Source: Bacillota bacterium (lineage in GTDB: Bacteria > Bacillota > Sulfobacillia > Sulfobacillales > Sulfobacillaceae). From it: a stretch of DNA of 64,000 bases. Of the stretch, positions 27,305 to 35,181 are shown one piece after another (position 1 is the stretch's first letter; each line of letters begins with the position of its first letter). The stretch lies in NCBI GenBank assembly GCA_026627065.1, contig JAPNUO010000002.1:1-64000 (forward strand), given 5' to 3'. The translations under genes were made by a program, and so were the position numbers. The notes beneath the pieces are model-generated. The model was given only the letters and a program-made list of their open reading frames with translations, was not told the origin of the DNA and made no database searches.

Positions 27305-28429
27305 TTGCCCCAGGTAGATGTAGTCGTTATCGGCGCGGGGCCCGCCGGTGCGACTTGCGCGCGGCTTCTGGCCCAAGCGGGGCTCTCGGTCCTCGTCCTG
27401 GAAAAAGCGCCCTTGCCCCGGGTGAAACCTTGTGGAGGGGCCCTGACCCATCGAGCCCTGGCGCTGCTGCCCGACGAAATTGCCCAGGGCATCGCCTCGC
27501 ATCCGCGCCGGTGGACGCTCCTAAGCCGCGAAGAGACCGCCGTCACCGTCTCCTGTTCCACCCCTTACTGCCATGTGGTTGACCGTCCCACGTTTGACTT
27601 GGCTTTGGTCCGCGCCGCCATTCGCCTGGGCGCCGTGGTCCACGACGATGAGGCGCTCCTGACGGCGGAACCCCTCCGCACGGGATGGATCCTAAGGACA
27701 CCTCGCGGGCACTATAGCGCCGGCTTTGTGATCGCCGCGGACGGCGCCCACAGTGTCATGGCGCGCCTGGTCCAATTGCCTCGCGCCCAGCGCGGGGCAG
27801 CTTTAGAGGCCGAATTTGTCGCCGACGCCGATCTTTGGTCGCGCTACCTGGATCGGGTGGAAATTCGCCTGGGGCATGTTCCTTGGGGGTATGGGTGGGT
27901 GATTCCCCGCGACGGACTTCTTAACGTCGGCGTGGGATCCTTTAGGCCAGCCTCCTTCCCGCTAAAGCAGCAATTTTTTGCCCTAGTCGCCGACATAGGC
28001 GGGCCGCGCACGCTGCGCCCCCTGGGACATCCGCTGCCGTATCGTTGGGCATTTGTCCCGCCGATGAAAGCGAATGTGCTGTTTGTCGGCGATGCCGCCG
28101 GTTATATGGACGCCTTTTCCGCCGAAGGCATTTACTCTGCGCTCCTGACGGCCACGGTGGCCAGCGACAGCCTGATCCGCCACCTGACACACGGCGAACC
28201 GCTGTCCAATTATGCTGTCCGCCTCTTCCGCGAGATGTGGCCGGAACTTCGCGCGGCGGTGCGCATGAGTCTCTTGTTTTACCCCTGGTCCCCCTTTTGG
28301 GCGCGCTATTTCGCGAAGAACCCTCGCCTCATCCAGGAGTATCTCGGCATCGCCCGCGGTGACGGATCGTATCGGACCCTCCAGCGACATGCCGCGCACA
28401 CGCTATTTCACCACCGGTTGCGGACGTAA
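27305..28429 (+). CDS. FAD-dependent oxidoreductase, geranylgeranyl reductase family
   Basis: 374 aa. The N-terminal dinucleotide fold VDVVVIGAGPAGATCARLLA is followed by the family motif VKPCGGALTHRAL. A second FAD-binding stretch is LFVGDAAGYMDAFSAEGIY. The start is TTG 27305, with GGAGGGA 5 nt upstream. Members saturate isoprenoid chains of archaeal lipids, chlorophyll or menaquinone, or act on related substrates. In this genome the chain of menaquinone is a plausible target, given the quinol oxidase nearby, but this is inference. Confidence 0.87.
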   Translation: MPQVDVVVIGAGPAGATCARLLAQAGLSVLVLEKAPLPRVKPCGGALTHRALALLPDEIAQGIASHPRRWTLLSREETAVTVSCSTPYCHVVDRPTFDLALVRAAIRLGAVVHDDEALLTAEPLRTGWILRTPRGHYSAGFVIAADGAHSVMARLVQLPRAQRGAALEAEFVADADLWSRYLDRVEIRLGHVPWGYGWVIPRDGLLNVGVGSFRPASFPLKQQFFALVADIGGPRTLRPLGHPLPYRWAFVPPMKANVLFVGDAAGYMDAFSAEGIYSALLTATVASDSLIRHLTHGEPLSNYAVRLFREMWPELRAAVRMSLLFYPWSPFWARYFAKNPRLIQEYLGIARGDGSYRTLQRHAAHTLFHHRLRT

Positions 28430-28606
28430 GACGCAGGGGCCACGAGACACGGCGGGACCGCAGCCAACATCCCGGGATCCTCCCCGGGAAATCCGCAATA
28501 ACGGGCGACTTAGGATTGACGCGACTTGGGCTCTCTGAGATGCTAGGACAAGAGCTCGAGGTTTGAAGTCAAACCACGGGTGAGGAAAGCGCGAAAGGCG
28601 AAAAGC

Positions 28607-28774
28607 ATGGGAAAGAACCCGTACGTCATCGGATATGTCGCCGCATTAATCATCACCATTGTTGGCGCCGATGTGCTATTCTTTCGGCACCACCTTTGGG
28701 CCCGCCTTTTGGCCAATATCGGCATCGTGCTCCTGTTTGTGGCATTCTACTTGAGGTTCTTTAAGCAAACATAG
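28607..28774 (+). CDS. Small two-helix membrane protein
   Basis: 55 aa, two hydrophobic segments (VIGYVAALIITIVGADVLFF and ANIGIVLLFVAFYLRFF). ATG 28607 has AAAGG 8 nt upstream. The frame opens earlier at GTG 28580, without a site. I recognise no family. Confidence 0.6.
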   Translation: MGKNPYVIGYVAALIITIVGADVLFFRHHLWARLLANIGIVLLFVAFYLRFFKQT

Positions 28775-29352
28775 CCCTGTGCGCGGCAAGCCCAGGCGCC
28801 CGGCTCTCTTTTGGAGGCAATCCGCCGCCTGCTCCCCCTGATTGGCGGGATGTCCAGTGGACCATGGGAACCGTCGAAAAGCAACGCGTCAACTCTCGGA
28901 TCAAACACCACAGAAAAGATGCTTGAAGACCCCCAAGCTGGGACACGTCCCCGGCTCGGCAAGGCCGTAACCCGCGAAGCCCCCCGACGCTCACCAAATG
29001 GGGAGATCTGGTCGACATGGTGTTGGCGGGCCGCCCGGTGCCTCCCCCGCGAGATACCCATAGGCGGTGAGCGGAGAGAAAGTCACCTGCCTGGAGCCCA
29101 CATGAAGCTCAGCGGCTCATCGTCCGCTAGAGGGAAAGGTCGGGATAAGCGGCCGGAGAAAACTTCACGGCCATGCGCCATCGCATTCCCTGAGAACAGG
29201 CTTCAAACTGATGCCTAGTTAATCAACCTCATTCCCCGGCCCCAAAAGCAGGACATCCCCGCCAATAACGCGAAAATTCCGCCTATGTGATGCCCGTGTT
29301 CTCGTCATGGTTTCAGTGGGCCCATCGGCCTGTCACGCTGGGAGGGAATGCC
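28775..29352. other. Region with no recognisable gene
   Basis: Open frames here overlap on both strands with no ribosome sites and no family resemblance. Base composition is like the flanks. It may be a decayed gene, but I can support nothing. Confidence 0.5.
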
Positions 29353-29610
29353 ATGGTACTGTTGGCCCTCGGCGCCGCTATTGTCGTCTCCGCCGTGTTG
29401 TGTCGCGCCATCCGCCGCGTGCTCGTTACCGCGCTCGTGGTGCTCGGCATCTTGATCGTCATCTCGCACATTCCCTCCTCGAACCGGAGCTTAGCGTCTT
29501 TCCGGCTGCTGCTCTCCCTTCTCGGACACCTCATATGGGTCAGCATCAAACACGGCGCGCGCGCCTACGCCCGCCTCGCCGAGTCTTGGCTCAGAAAACT
29601 CCACGCCTAG
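29353..29610 (+). CDS. Small membrane protein
   Basis: 85 aa, with two hydrophobic helices at the N-terminus (LLALGAAIVVSAVLC and VTALVVLGILIVISHI) and an amphipathic, basic C-terminus. ATG 29353 has GGGAGGG 6 nt upstream, far better than the earlier in-frame starts at 29287/29290. The function is unknown. Confidence 0.65.
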   Translation: MVLLALGAAIVVSAVLCRAIRRVLVTALVVLGILIVISHIPSSNRSLASFRLLLSLLGHLIWVSIKHGARAYARLAESWLRKLHA

Positions 29611-29733
29611 CCGCGAAATCTCCGCCAAGCGGCGTCTTGGTTGAGCTTCCCTCCCCCACGTGCGATAATGAGGGTAAGGAGAGTCAATTCTGGGTGGAGG
29701 TGAGAGGTTACGGACAAAAAGCCCCTGATTCCC

Positions 29734-30495
29734 GTGAGTCCCCTGCCCCTCGAGATTTGGTACGAGGGCCCCGCACTGGTCGTGGCCGATAAGCCGCCGG
29801 GCATGGCGGTTTATCCCGAGACCGACGACGCCACCGACACCCTGGTCAACGGGCTGTTGCAGTCGAATCGCTGGCTGGCCCACATGGAGACAAGCCGCGC
29901 TCCGGGGGTGTTTCATGTCCTTCATCCGGCCGATCGCGGCCTCGTTGCCGTGGCCAAAACAGAGGATGCCGCCCAGGAATTTAGCAACCTGTTGGCAGAT
30001 GGCCGCATCACTTTTTCATATCGCGTGACGCTGCCCAGCACGGTCACATTTGACGACACCGCGCCGGTGACCATTGTCGACAATTTGATCTACGGCGAAA
30101 AGCGCGTGGTCGATCTCGATACGCCTGTCGGCGATACCCGCACCCTGCGCCAGACCTGGCTGCGAGGCGCAACGGACGATGTGTATTTCGTGCTGTACCG
30201 CCTGGCGGTGGCATCCGATAATCACCCCATCGACGTGGCGCTGGGCGAACGGATTCCTCTGCCCCAGCTTGATTTATACACCGCTCCGCCTTGAAGCATT
30301 TGCAACGGAACGAAAGAGTTTCTTTCGTACAACGGCTTCGCCTATCGCGACTTTAGCCTCACCGAGCCCGAAAACGTGGAAACCATGCGAAAGCTTCGCG
30401 GCACGCTTCGCGGCATCCCGTTGATTCATTTCAACGGCCAGGTTTTTGTCGGCTTCGACCGTCGCCGTCTGAAGTCTCTGCTCGGACTGTACTAA
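29734..30495 (+). CDS. RluA-like domain fused to glutaredoxin; UGA at the catalytic Cys (candidate selenoprotein)
   Basis: If the UGA at 30292-30294 is read through, this is one 253-aa protein. Residues 1-175 resemble an RluA-type pseudouridine synthase (VVADKPPGMAVYPE, GLVAVAKTEDAAQEF), but the catalytic HRLD box reads HVLH, so that activity is probably lost. From about residue 178 a glutaredoxin fold begins: DLYTAPP, then UGA (codon 187), SIC, NGTKEFLSYNGFAYRDF, the cis-Pro segment RGIPLIHFNGQVFVGFD, and the end at TAA 30493. UGA replaces the first Cys of CxxC exactly, and strand 1 lies before it in the same frame. A SECIS-like hairpin follows. The start is unsettled: GTG 29734 has no ribosome site, while GGAGGTGAGAGG sits about 30 nt upstream near a possible mutated start (ACG 29710). 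The alternative is a nonsense mutation of TGC/TGT. Confidence 0.6.
30310..30328 (+). promoter_or_regulatory. Candidate bacterial SECIS hairpin
   Basis: ACGAAAGA (30310-30317), loop GTT (30318-30320), TCTTTCGT (30321-30328): a perfect 8-bp stem. The loop begins 24 nt after the UGA and its first base is G. The published bacterial SECIS consensus asks for a loop 16-37 nt after UGA with a G in its first two positions, so this fits. The stem is also constrained by coding, so chance is not excluded. Confidence 0.5.
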
Positions 30496-30532
30496 GGGGC
30501 ATGACGCCGTTACGCCAGCAAAGGAGCGGGTT

Positions 30533-30856
30533 ATGATGTCAACTTGGACAGACACGTTGTCTTTCTCGCCAGCGGACCTGCAGGCGCTGGACGTCTTTAT
30601 TCACCAGCCCAGCACCCGGCAAAGCGATATCTTTGCCGAAGGCACCGTCGCCCGGCACGACGGCGTGCGCATCGACTGGGTCATTAAGCATGATCTTTTC
30701 GAAGGGGTGGTCGTCCACTTCAGCGCCTTGAACGAGGACGGCACCGTCTTCTATGGCGGCGACCAGGCCACCTTGCGGGAGGCGCGCGATCTCTTAAACA
30801 CCTATCACATCCAGCATGGGGATCATCTCTACGAGGTGACGGTGACCAGCCCTTAG
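30533..30856 (+). CDS. Hypothetical protein, 107 aa
   Basis: Soluble, acidic protein with alternating strand and helix predictions by eye (VRIDWVIKHDLFEGVVVHFS, FYGGDQATLREARDLL). AAAGGAG lies 6 nt before the first ATG. It follows the candidate selenoprotein by 37 nt and is probably in the same transcript. I recognise no family. Confidence 0.68.
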   Translation: MMSTWTDTLSFSPADLQALDVFIHQPSTRQSDIFAEGTVARHDGVRIDWVIKHDLFEGVVVHFSALNEDGTVFYGGDQATLREARDLLNTYHIQHGDHLYEVTVTSP

Positions 30857-30909
30857 TTCGTCCCGCCGGACAATGCTTTTAAGGCGCCACGACTTTTCAT
30901 GCCAAGAAA

Positions 30910-30931
30910 AAAGCCCGCATTCGCGGGCTTT
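30910..30931 (-). terminator. Terminator between the 107-aa gene and qoxD
   Basis: AAAGCCCGC-attc-GCGGGCTTT. On the minus strand the stem runs into six T, so it mainly ends the qox operon; on plus the T-tract is shorter. It may act in both directions. Confidence 0.85.
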
Positions 30932-30945
30932 CGTTCCTCGGCTCG

Positions 30946-31326
30946 TTAGGAAACGCCGGATTTAAAGAGCATAATCCAGATGGACATGCCCACCATGCCC
31001 AGGGCCACAAAGAAGACGAAGTACAGCGGGATGAGCTGCCAAGCGAGGCCGCGCCCTTCGCGAATGTGCATAAACACGCCGAGCTGCAGCGCCGCCTGGA
31101 ACACCGCCAACACCAGGATGACGCTCAAGAGCGCCACCGGCGGCAGCACGTGATTCATCACCAGGAAATATGCGCCAAAGGTGAGAATCAGCGAACCAAT
31201 GTAGCCCAGAATCTGAATGGTCGGAAACGCCTCTTCGTGAAATCGCGGCTTCAGAAAGCGCAACACTTTGTCATTCTCGTTGTTATACGCTTCCTCCGCG
31301 GTAATCGGCTTCGTTGCTTCGGACAT
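30946..31326 (-). CDS. qoxD: Quinol oxidase subunit IV
   Basis: 126 aa, three transmembrane helices (ILGYIGSLILTFGAYFLV, VALLSVILVLAVFQAALQL, LIPLYFVFFVALGMVGMS). The family mark QLGVFMHI is at the end of helix 2. It is the small stabilising subunit of a bo3/aa3-type quinol oxidase. It starts 32 nt after the qoxC stop. Confidence 0.9.
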   Translation of the reverse strand: MSEATKPITAEEAYNNENDKVLRFLKPRFHEEAFPTIQILGYIGSLILTFGAYFLVMNHVLPPVALLSVILVLAVFQAALQLGVFMHIREGRGLAWQLIPLYFVFFVALGMVGMSIWIMLFKSGVS

Positions 31327-31358
31327 TTCTCAAGACACCCCCTTCGACTCCGCCTGCC

Positions 31359-31979
31359 CTAGACAATTTTCCCGTTTAAGTAGACAAACGTGTAAATGAA
31401 AATCCACACGATGTCCAGGAAGTGCCAATAGAGAGAATAAGTGTAGACCTTCCGGGCCGTCTGGGGCGTAATCCCGCGCTTTCGCAACTGGAACAGCAGG
31501 GTGATAGCCCAGAAAATCCCGAACGTTACGTGCGCCCCGTGCGTCCCAACCAAGATGTCAAAGGCCGACAAAAACGCGCTGGTATGCCAGGTCGCGCCTT
31601 GCTGCGCAAAGGTGACAAAGTCGTGAATTTCCGTCCCCACGAAGCCGGCGCCCAACAAGATGGTGACGATCATCCACCCCATCAGCGCCCGCACCTGACC
31701 CTTGCGCATGAAATACACGCCCAACCCGATGGTAAAGCTGGAGGTCAAGAGGAGAATAGTCTCCAGCATGACCGGCCCCATGTGGAACAGCTGATCGGGC
31801 GTCGGCCCCATGGCCACCGACGTGCGCATCACCGCATAGGTGGAAAAGAGGCTGGCAAAGATGAGTACGTCCGTCACCAGAAACATCCAGAACCCGGTAA
31901 TTTTGATGCTTTCTTTTTCGTCCGCGAACTCAATAGGCAGCTGATGCTGACCGGTCTTTTCGGCTAACGGCACGCTCAT
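31359..31979 (-). CDS. qoxC: Quinol oxidase subunit III
   Basis: 206 aa, five transmembrane helices, the short QoxC/CyoC form without the first two helices of mitochondrial COX3. Visible segments are KITGFWMFLVTDVLIFASLF, GTEIHDFVTFAQ and the HGAHVTFG motif. The ATG overlaps the qoxB stop by 4 nt (31976-31979), so translation is coupled. Confidence 0.93.
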   Translation of the reverse strand: MSVPLAEKTGQHQLPIEFADEKESIKITGFWMFLVTDVLIFASLFSTYAVMRTSVAMGPTPDQLFHMGPVMLETILLLTSSFTIGLGVYFMRKGQVRALMGWMIVTILLGAGFVGTEIHDFVTFAQQGATWHTSAFLSAFDILVGTHGAHVTFGIFWAITLLFQLRKRGITPQTARKVYTYSLYWHFLDIVWIFIYTFVYLNGKIV

Positions 31980-33955
31980 CCTTGCAACCTCCCTAACGAG
32001 GCCTCCGTCTGGCGAACCACGTCAGCCTCTAAGTGATGGTGATCGTCGTAGTCAAAGCCGGAGTACAGGAGGCAGGCAATGACGCCCAGCATGCCCACAA
32101 TGGCGATCGGCCACCACTTGAAGGTCATGCCGAAGCCTACCACAAAGAAGGACGCTCCGAGCAAGAAGGGAACCGGTGTGTTCTTGGGCAGCTCGATGTC
32201 GTGCACGTCTTCCGGGCGCAGCGCATGCGCCATGGTCTGGCCCTTTTGCTTCATGGCCCACCATTCATCGCGCTCGTGCACCACAGGAATGCGGGCAAAG
32301 TTGTATTCCGGCACCGGTGACGGCAGCGACCACTCCAGCGTCCGGCCATCCCACGGATCTCCGGTCACGTCGCGTTCGCCGTACAAGAGGCTCCACACCA
32401 CGTTGTACACCAGCACCACAAAGCCCGCGCCCATGATCCAGGCGCCCACGGTCGAAATCACATTGAGCTCATGCCACCCCAAGCCCGCCGGGTAGGTGTA
32501 AAGCCGCCGCGTCATGCCTTTCAGGCCCAAGAGATACTGCGGCGTAAAGGTGATCCAGAAGCCGATAAAGAACAGCCAGAACGCCACCTTGCCTTGCCGC
32601 TCGTTGAGCTTCATGCCGAACATTTTCGGCCACCAGTAGTACATGCCGGAAAGGAGCCCAAAGAGCGTGCCGCCGATAATGACGTTGTGGAAGTGGGCGA
32701 TAAGGAAGTAGGTGTTGTGCAACTGGTAGTCGGCCGGCACCACCGCCAGCATCACGCCGGACGCACCGCCGATGACGAAGGTCGGAATGAACGCCATCTG
32801 ATACAGCATGGCGACCGTCATCTTGATCCGCCCGCCCCACATGGTGAAAATCCAGTTGAAGATTTTCACGCCGGTGGGGATTGCGATCAGCATCGTCGAC
32901 AGCCCGAAGAAGGCATTGACGCCGGGCCCCGCTCCCATGGTAAAGAAGTGGTGCACCCAGGTTCCGTACGAGAGGAACATAATGGCGAGAATCGATACGA
33001 CCATCAGCGGGTAGCCAAAGAGCGCCTTTCGCGAGAAGGTGGCCACCACTTCCGAAAACACCCCGAACAGCGGAATGACTAGGATGTACACCTCCGGGTG
33101 CCCAAAGAGCCAGAAGAGGTTGACGTACATCATCGGCATGCCGCCGCGTGTCAGGGTGAAGAAGGAGGAACCAAAGAGGCGATCGAAGAGGCTCATCGCC
33201 AGCGCCACCGTCAAGGGCGGGAAGGCAAACAGAATGAGTGCCGACGTCACCATGGTGGCCCACACAAACATGGGCATCTTCATGAGGGTCATTCCCGGCG
33301 CCCGCATGCGAATGGTCGTCACCAGGAAGTTGATCCCGGTCATCGTCGTGCCCATCCCAGCGATGATCAAGGCGAGAAAGTAGTAATTCTCGCCGGGGCC
33401 CGGGTTAAAGGCGAGTCCTGTATACGGCGGATAGGCAGTCCACCCGGCGTCCGGCGATCCTCCGATAATAAAGGAGATGTTGAACAGGATGGCACCGAAC
33501 GCAAACAGCCAAAAGCTCATCGCGTTGACGCGCGGGAAGGCCACGTCGCGCGCTCCTATCATGAGCGGGATCACGGCGTTAAACAGCGCGAAGATAAACG
33601 GCATGGCCATGAAGAAAATCATGATGGTGCCGTGCGTCGTGAACACTTCGTCGTACTGGATCGCCGGCATAAAATGGACGCTCGGCATAGCCAGCTGCGC
33701 CCGCAGCATCTCCGCGTCAATGCCGCCTCGGAACAGCATGACAATCGCGGAAATGAGGTACATCACGGCAATTTTCTTGTGATCGACGGTGGTCAGCCAT
33801 TCCCGCCAAAGCCATCCCCAGCGATGGGTCTTGGTGAGAAAGCCCACCAGTCCGATGGCCCCGACGATCAAGCCCGCATCAATGAGCAAAATGTCGGGAT
33901 ACCGCACCGTGGGCGGAAACAGCGTATGAATGAGATAGGTGACAAACGAAGGCAT
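31976..33955 (-). CDS. qoxB: Quinol oxidase subunit I (heme-copper catalytic subunit)
   Basis: 659 aa, about 14-15 transmembrane helices, the long QoxB/CyoB form. Ligand sites are visible: FTTHGTIMIFFM (low-spin heme His), WLFGHPEVYILVIP (CuB His and the cross-linked Tyr), WVHHFFTMG (two CuB His), and IAHFHNVIIGG (both heme His). It reduces O2 to water and pumps protons. AAGGTGG lies before the ATG at 33955. It follows qoxA by 38 nt. Confidence 0.96.
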   Translation of the reverse strand: MPSFVTYLIHTLFPPTVRYPDILLIDAGLIVGAIGLVGFLTKTHRWGWLWREWLTTVDHKKIAVMYLISAIVMLFRGGIDAEMLRAQLAMPSVHFMPAIQYDEVFTTHGTIMIFFMAMPFIFALFNAVIPLMIGARDVAFPRVNAMSFWLFAFGAILFNISFIIGGSPDAGWTAYPPYTGLAFNPGPGENYYFLALIIAGMGTTMTGINFLVTTIRMRAPGMTLMKMPMFVWATMVTSALILFAFPPLTVALAMSLFDRLFGSSFFTLTRGGMPMMYVNLFWLFGHPEVYILVIPLFGVFSEVVATFSRKALFGYPLMVVSILAIMFLSYGTWVHHFFTMGAGPGVNAFFGLSTMLIAIPTGVKIFNWIFTMWGGRIKMTVAMLYQMAFIPTFVIGGASGVMLAVVPADYQLHNTYFLIAHFHNVIIGGTLFGLLSGMYYWWPKMFGMKLNERQGKVAFWLFFIGFWITFTPQYLLGLKGMTRRLYTYPAGLGWHELNVISTVGAWIMGAGFVVLVYNVVWSLLYGERDVTGDPWDGRTLEWSLPSPVPEYNFARIPVVHERDEWWAMKQKGQTMAHALRPEDVHDIELPKNTPVPFLLGASFFVVGFGMTFKWWPIAIVGMLGVIACLLYSGFDYDDHHHLEADVVRQTEASLGRLQG

Positions 33956-33993
33956 ACAGATCCACCTTTCAGTGTGCTAACCATCCCCAACGC

Positions 33994-34911
33994 TTACGGA
34001 TTCTGCATGGGCATGTACGTGATGTCATTCTTATCCCGCATCACCATGTACATGCCGCTTCCCGTCAGCGTAAACCCGTTCGCGACCGTTGGAAACGTGT
34101 CTTTCGGATAGCTGCTGTAAAGAGCCTGGCCGGTGGTGTTATGCTTCAGCAGCTGGTCATAAACCGCCATGGTCATCGGGGACGCGGTCTTCCGCGTCTT
34201 GGCCACCCAGGCGTTAAACGCCGCCGGCGAAACAGCTTTGACGTGGAAAAACATCTTTGCGAACCCGGTCCCGGAGTACTGACCGCTCAATCCGATGTAC
34301 GTCCCCGGCTTATTGGCCTGTAACCAAAGAGGCAGCACACGGTTCGGCATGGTGTACTCCATGCCTCCTAACGCCGGGATCCAAAACGTGTTCATCGGGG
34401 AATCCGCCGTCAGCTCAAATAACACCGGCTTTCCGGTCGGAATCACCAGCTGATTGACCGCCGCCACATGCTGGCCGGGATACTCGAAAAGCCATTTCCA
34501 GGTTAACGACGTCACATCGATGACGATCGGATCCTTTCCTTTGGGCACGTGATCCAACGCGTATGTCGTCTTCACCGTAGGAATGGCGATAACGGTTAAC
34601 AAGACTGCCGGCAACACCCACCACAAAATTTCCAGCCATTTACTTCCGTGCCAATCCGGACGGTAGGGCGCGGTATTGCCGGGTTTGTCGCGAAACCGAA
34701 TGATGGCGTAAAAGTACAGGGTGAACACGACCAATATCACGATACCCATGGCAATGGCCGCGAGCTCCATGAGGTGCAGTTCCTGCTGACCCACGGGTCC
34801 GACTGGGTGCAGCAACACATACTGCTGTCCGCATCCGGTGCTCAAAAGCCCGGCCGCCAACGCTAAGGGTACCAGCTTGCGATACGGTCTCTTGAAAAAC
34901 GCTGGCCTCAT
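33994..34911 (-). CDS. qoxA: Quinol oxidase subunit II (lipoprotein, no CuA)
   Basis: 305 aa. A lipoprotein signal (KLVPLALAAGLLSTGC with lipobox Cys), two transmembrane helices and a C-terminal cupredoxin domain (TLTWKWLFEYPGQ, TFWIPALGGMEYTMP). The place of the CuA ligands reads GLSGQYSGTGFAKMFF: both Cys are missing, as in QoxA/CyoA. The enzyme therefore takes electrons from (mena)quinol, not cytochrome c. ATG 34911 has GAGGTGG 8 nt upstream; the earlier ATG at 34950 lies before the signal peptide. It is the first gene of qoxABCD. Confidence 0.92.
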   Translation of the reverse strand: MRPAFFKRPYRKLVPLALAAGLLSTGCGQQYVLLHPVGPVGQQELHLMELAAIAMGIVILVVFTLYFYAIIRFRDKPGNTAPYRPDWHGSKWLEILWWVLPAVLLTVIAIPTVKTTYALDHVPKGKDPIVIDVTSLTWKWLFEYPGQHVAAVNQLVIPTGKPVLFELTADSPMNTFWIPALGGMEYTMPNRVLPLWLQANKPGTYIGLSGQYSGTGFAKMFFHVKAVSPAAFNAWVAKTRKTASPMTMAVYDQLLKHNTTGQALYSSYPKDTFPTVANGFTLTGSGMYMVMRDKNDITYMPMQNP

Positions 34912-35056
34912 CGAAAAAACCACCTCTACCCAATTTTCTGGACCAGACACCTCGCCCAGTAACTCCGCAATTGAACGAAAATACCGATGCGACGGAATTA
35001 TTATTCAACCTTGGGTAACTTTCCTGTCCTTGTAATCGTTAGATTACTTAACTTGA

Positions 35057-35085
35057 AGTATAGCAATGTTAAATCCGGGAATCAA
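35057..35085 (-). promoter_or_regulatory. qox operon promoter
   Basis: On the minus strand, TTGATT (35080-35085) and TATACT (35057-35062) are 17 nt apart, about 145 nt before the qoxA start. The leader is AT-rich. The region 34912-35181 holds no gene. Confidence 0.55.
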
Positions 35086-35181
35086 TTTGATTTCTAATGG
35101 ACGCGTTCATTTTTCGCGGACAGCGGAGTCGCCAAGAGGCGCGCACTGCACGCTCAGCGTCGAGGAACGAAAGGCTTCAGG

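Noticed and set aside
28811-29218. 135-codon plus frame
   Set aside because: It lacks a ribosome site, its composition is unlike a protein, and the opposite strand is equally open.
31976-33955. Calling the oxidase a cytochrome c oxidase (coxA)
   Set aside because: Subunit II lacks the CuA cysteines, so a quinol oxidase is the better name.
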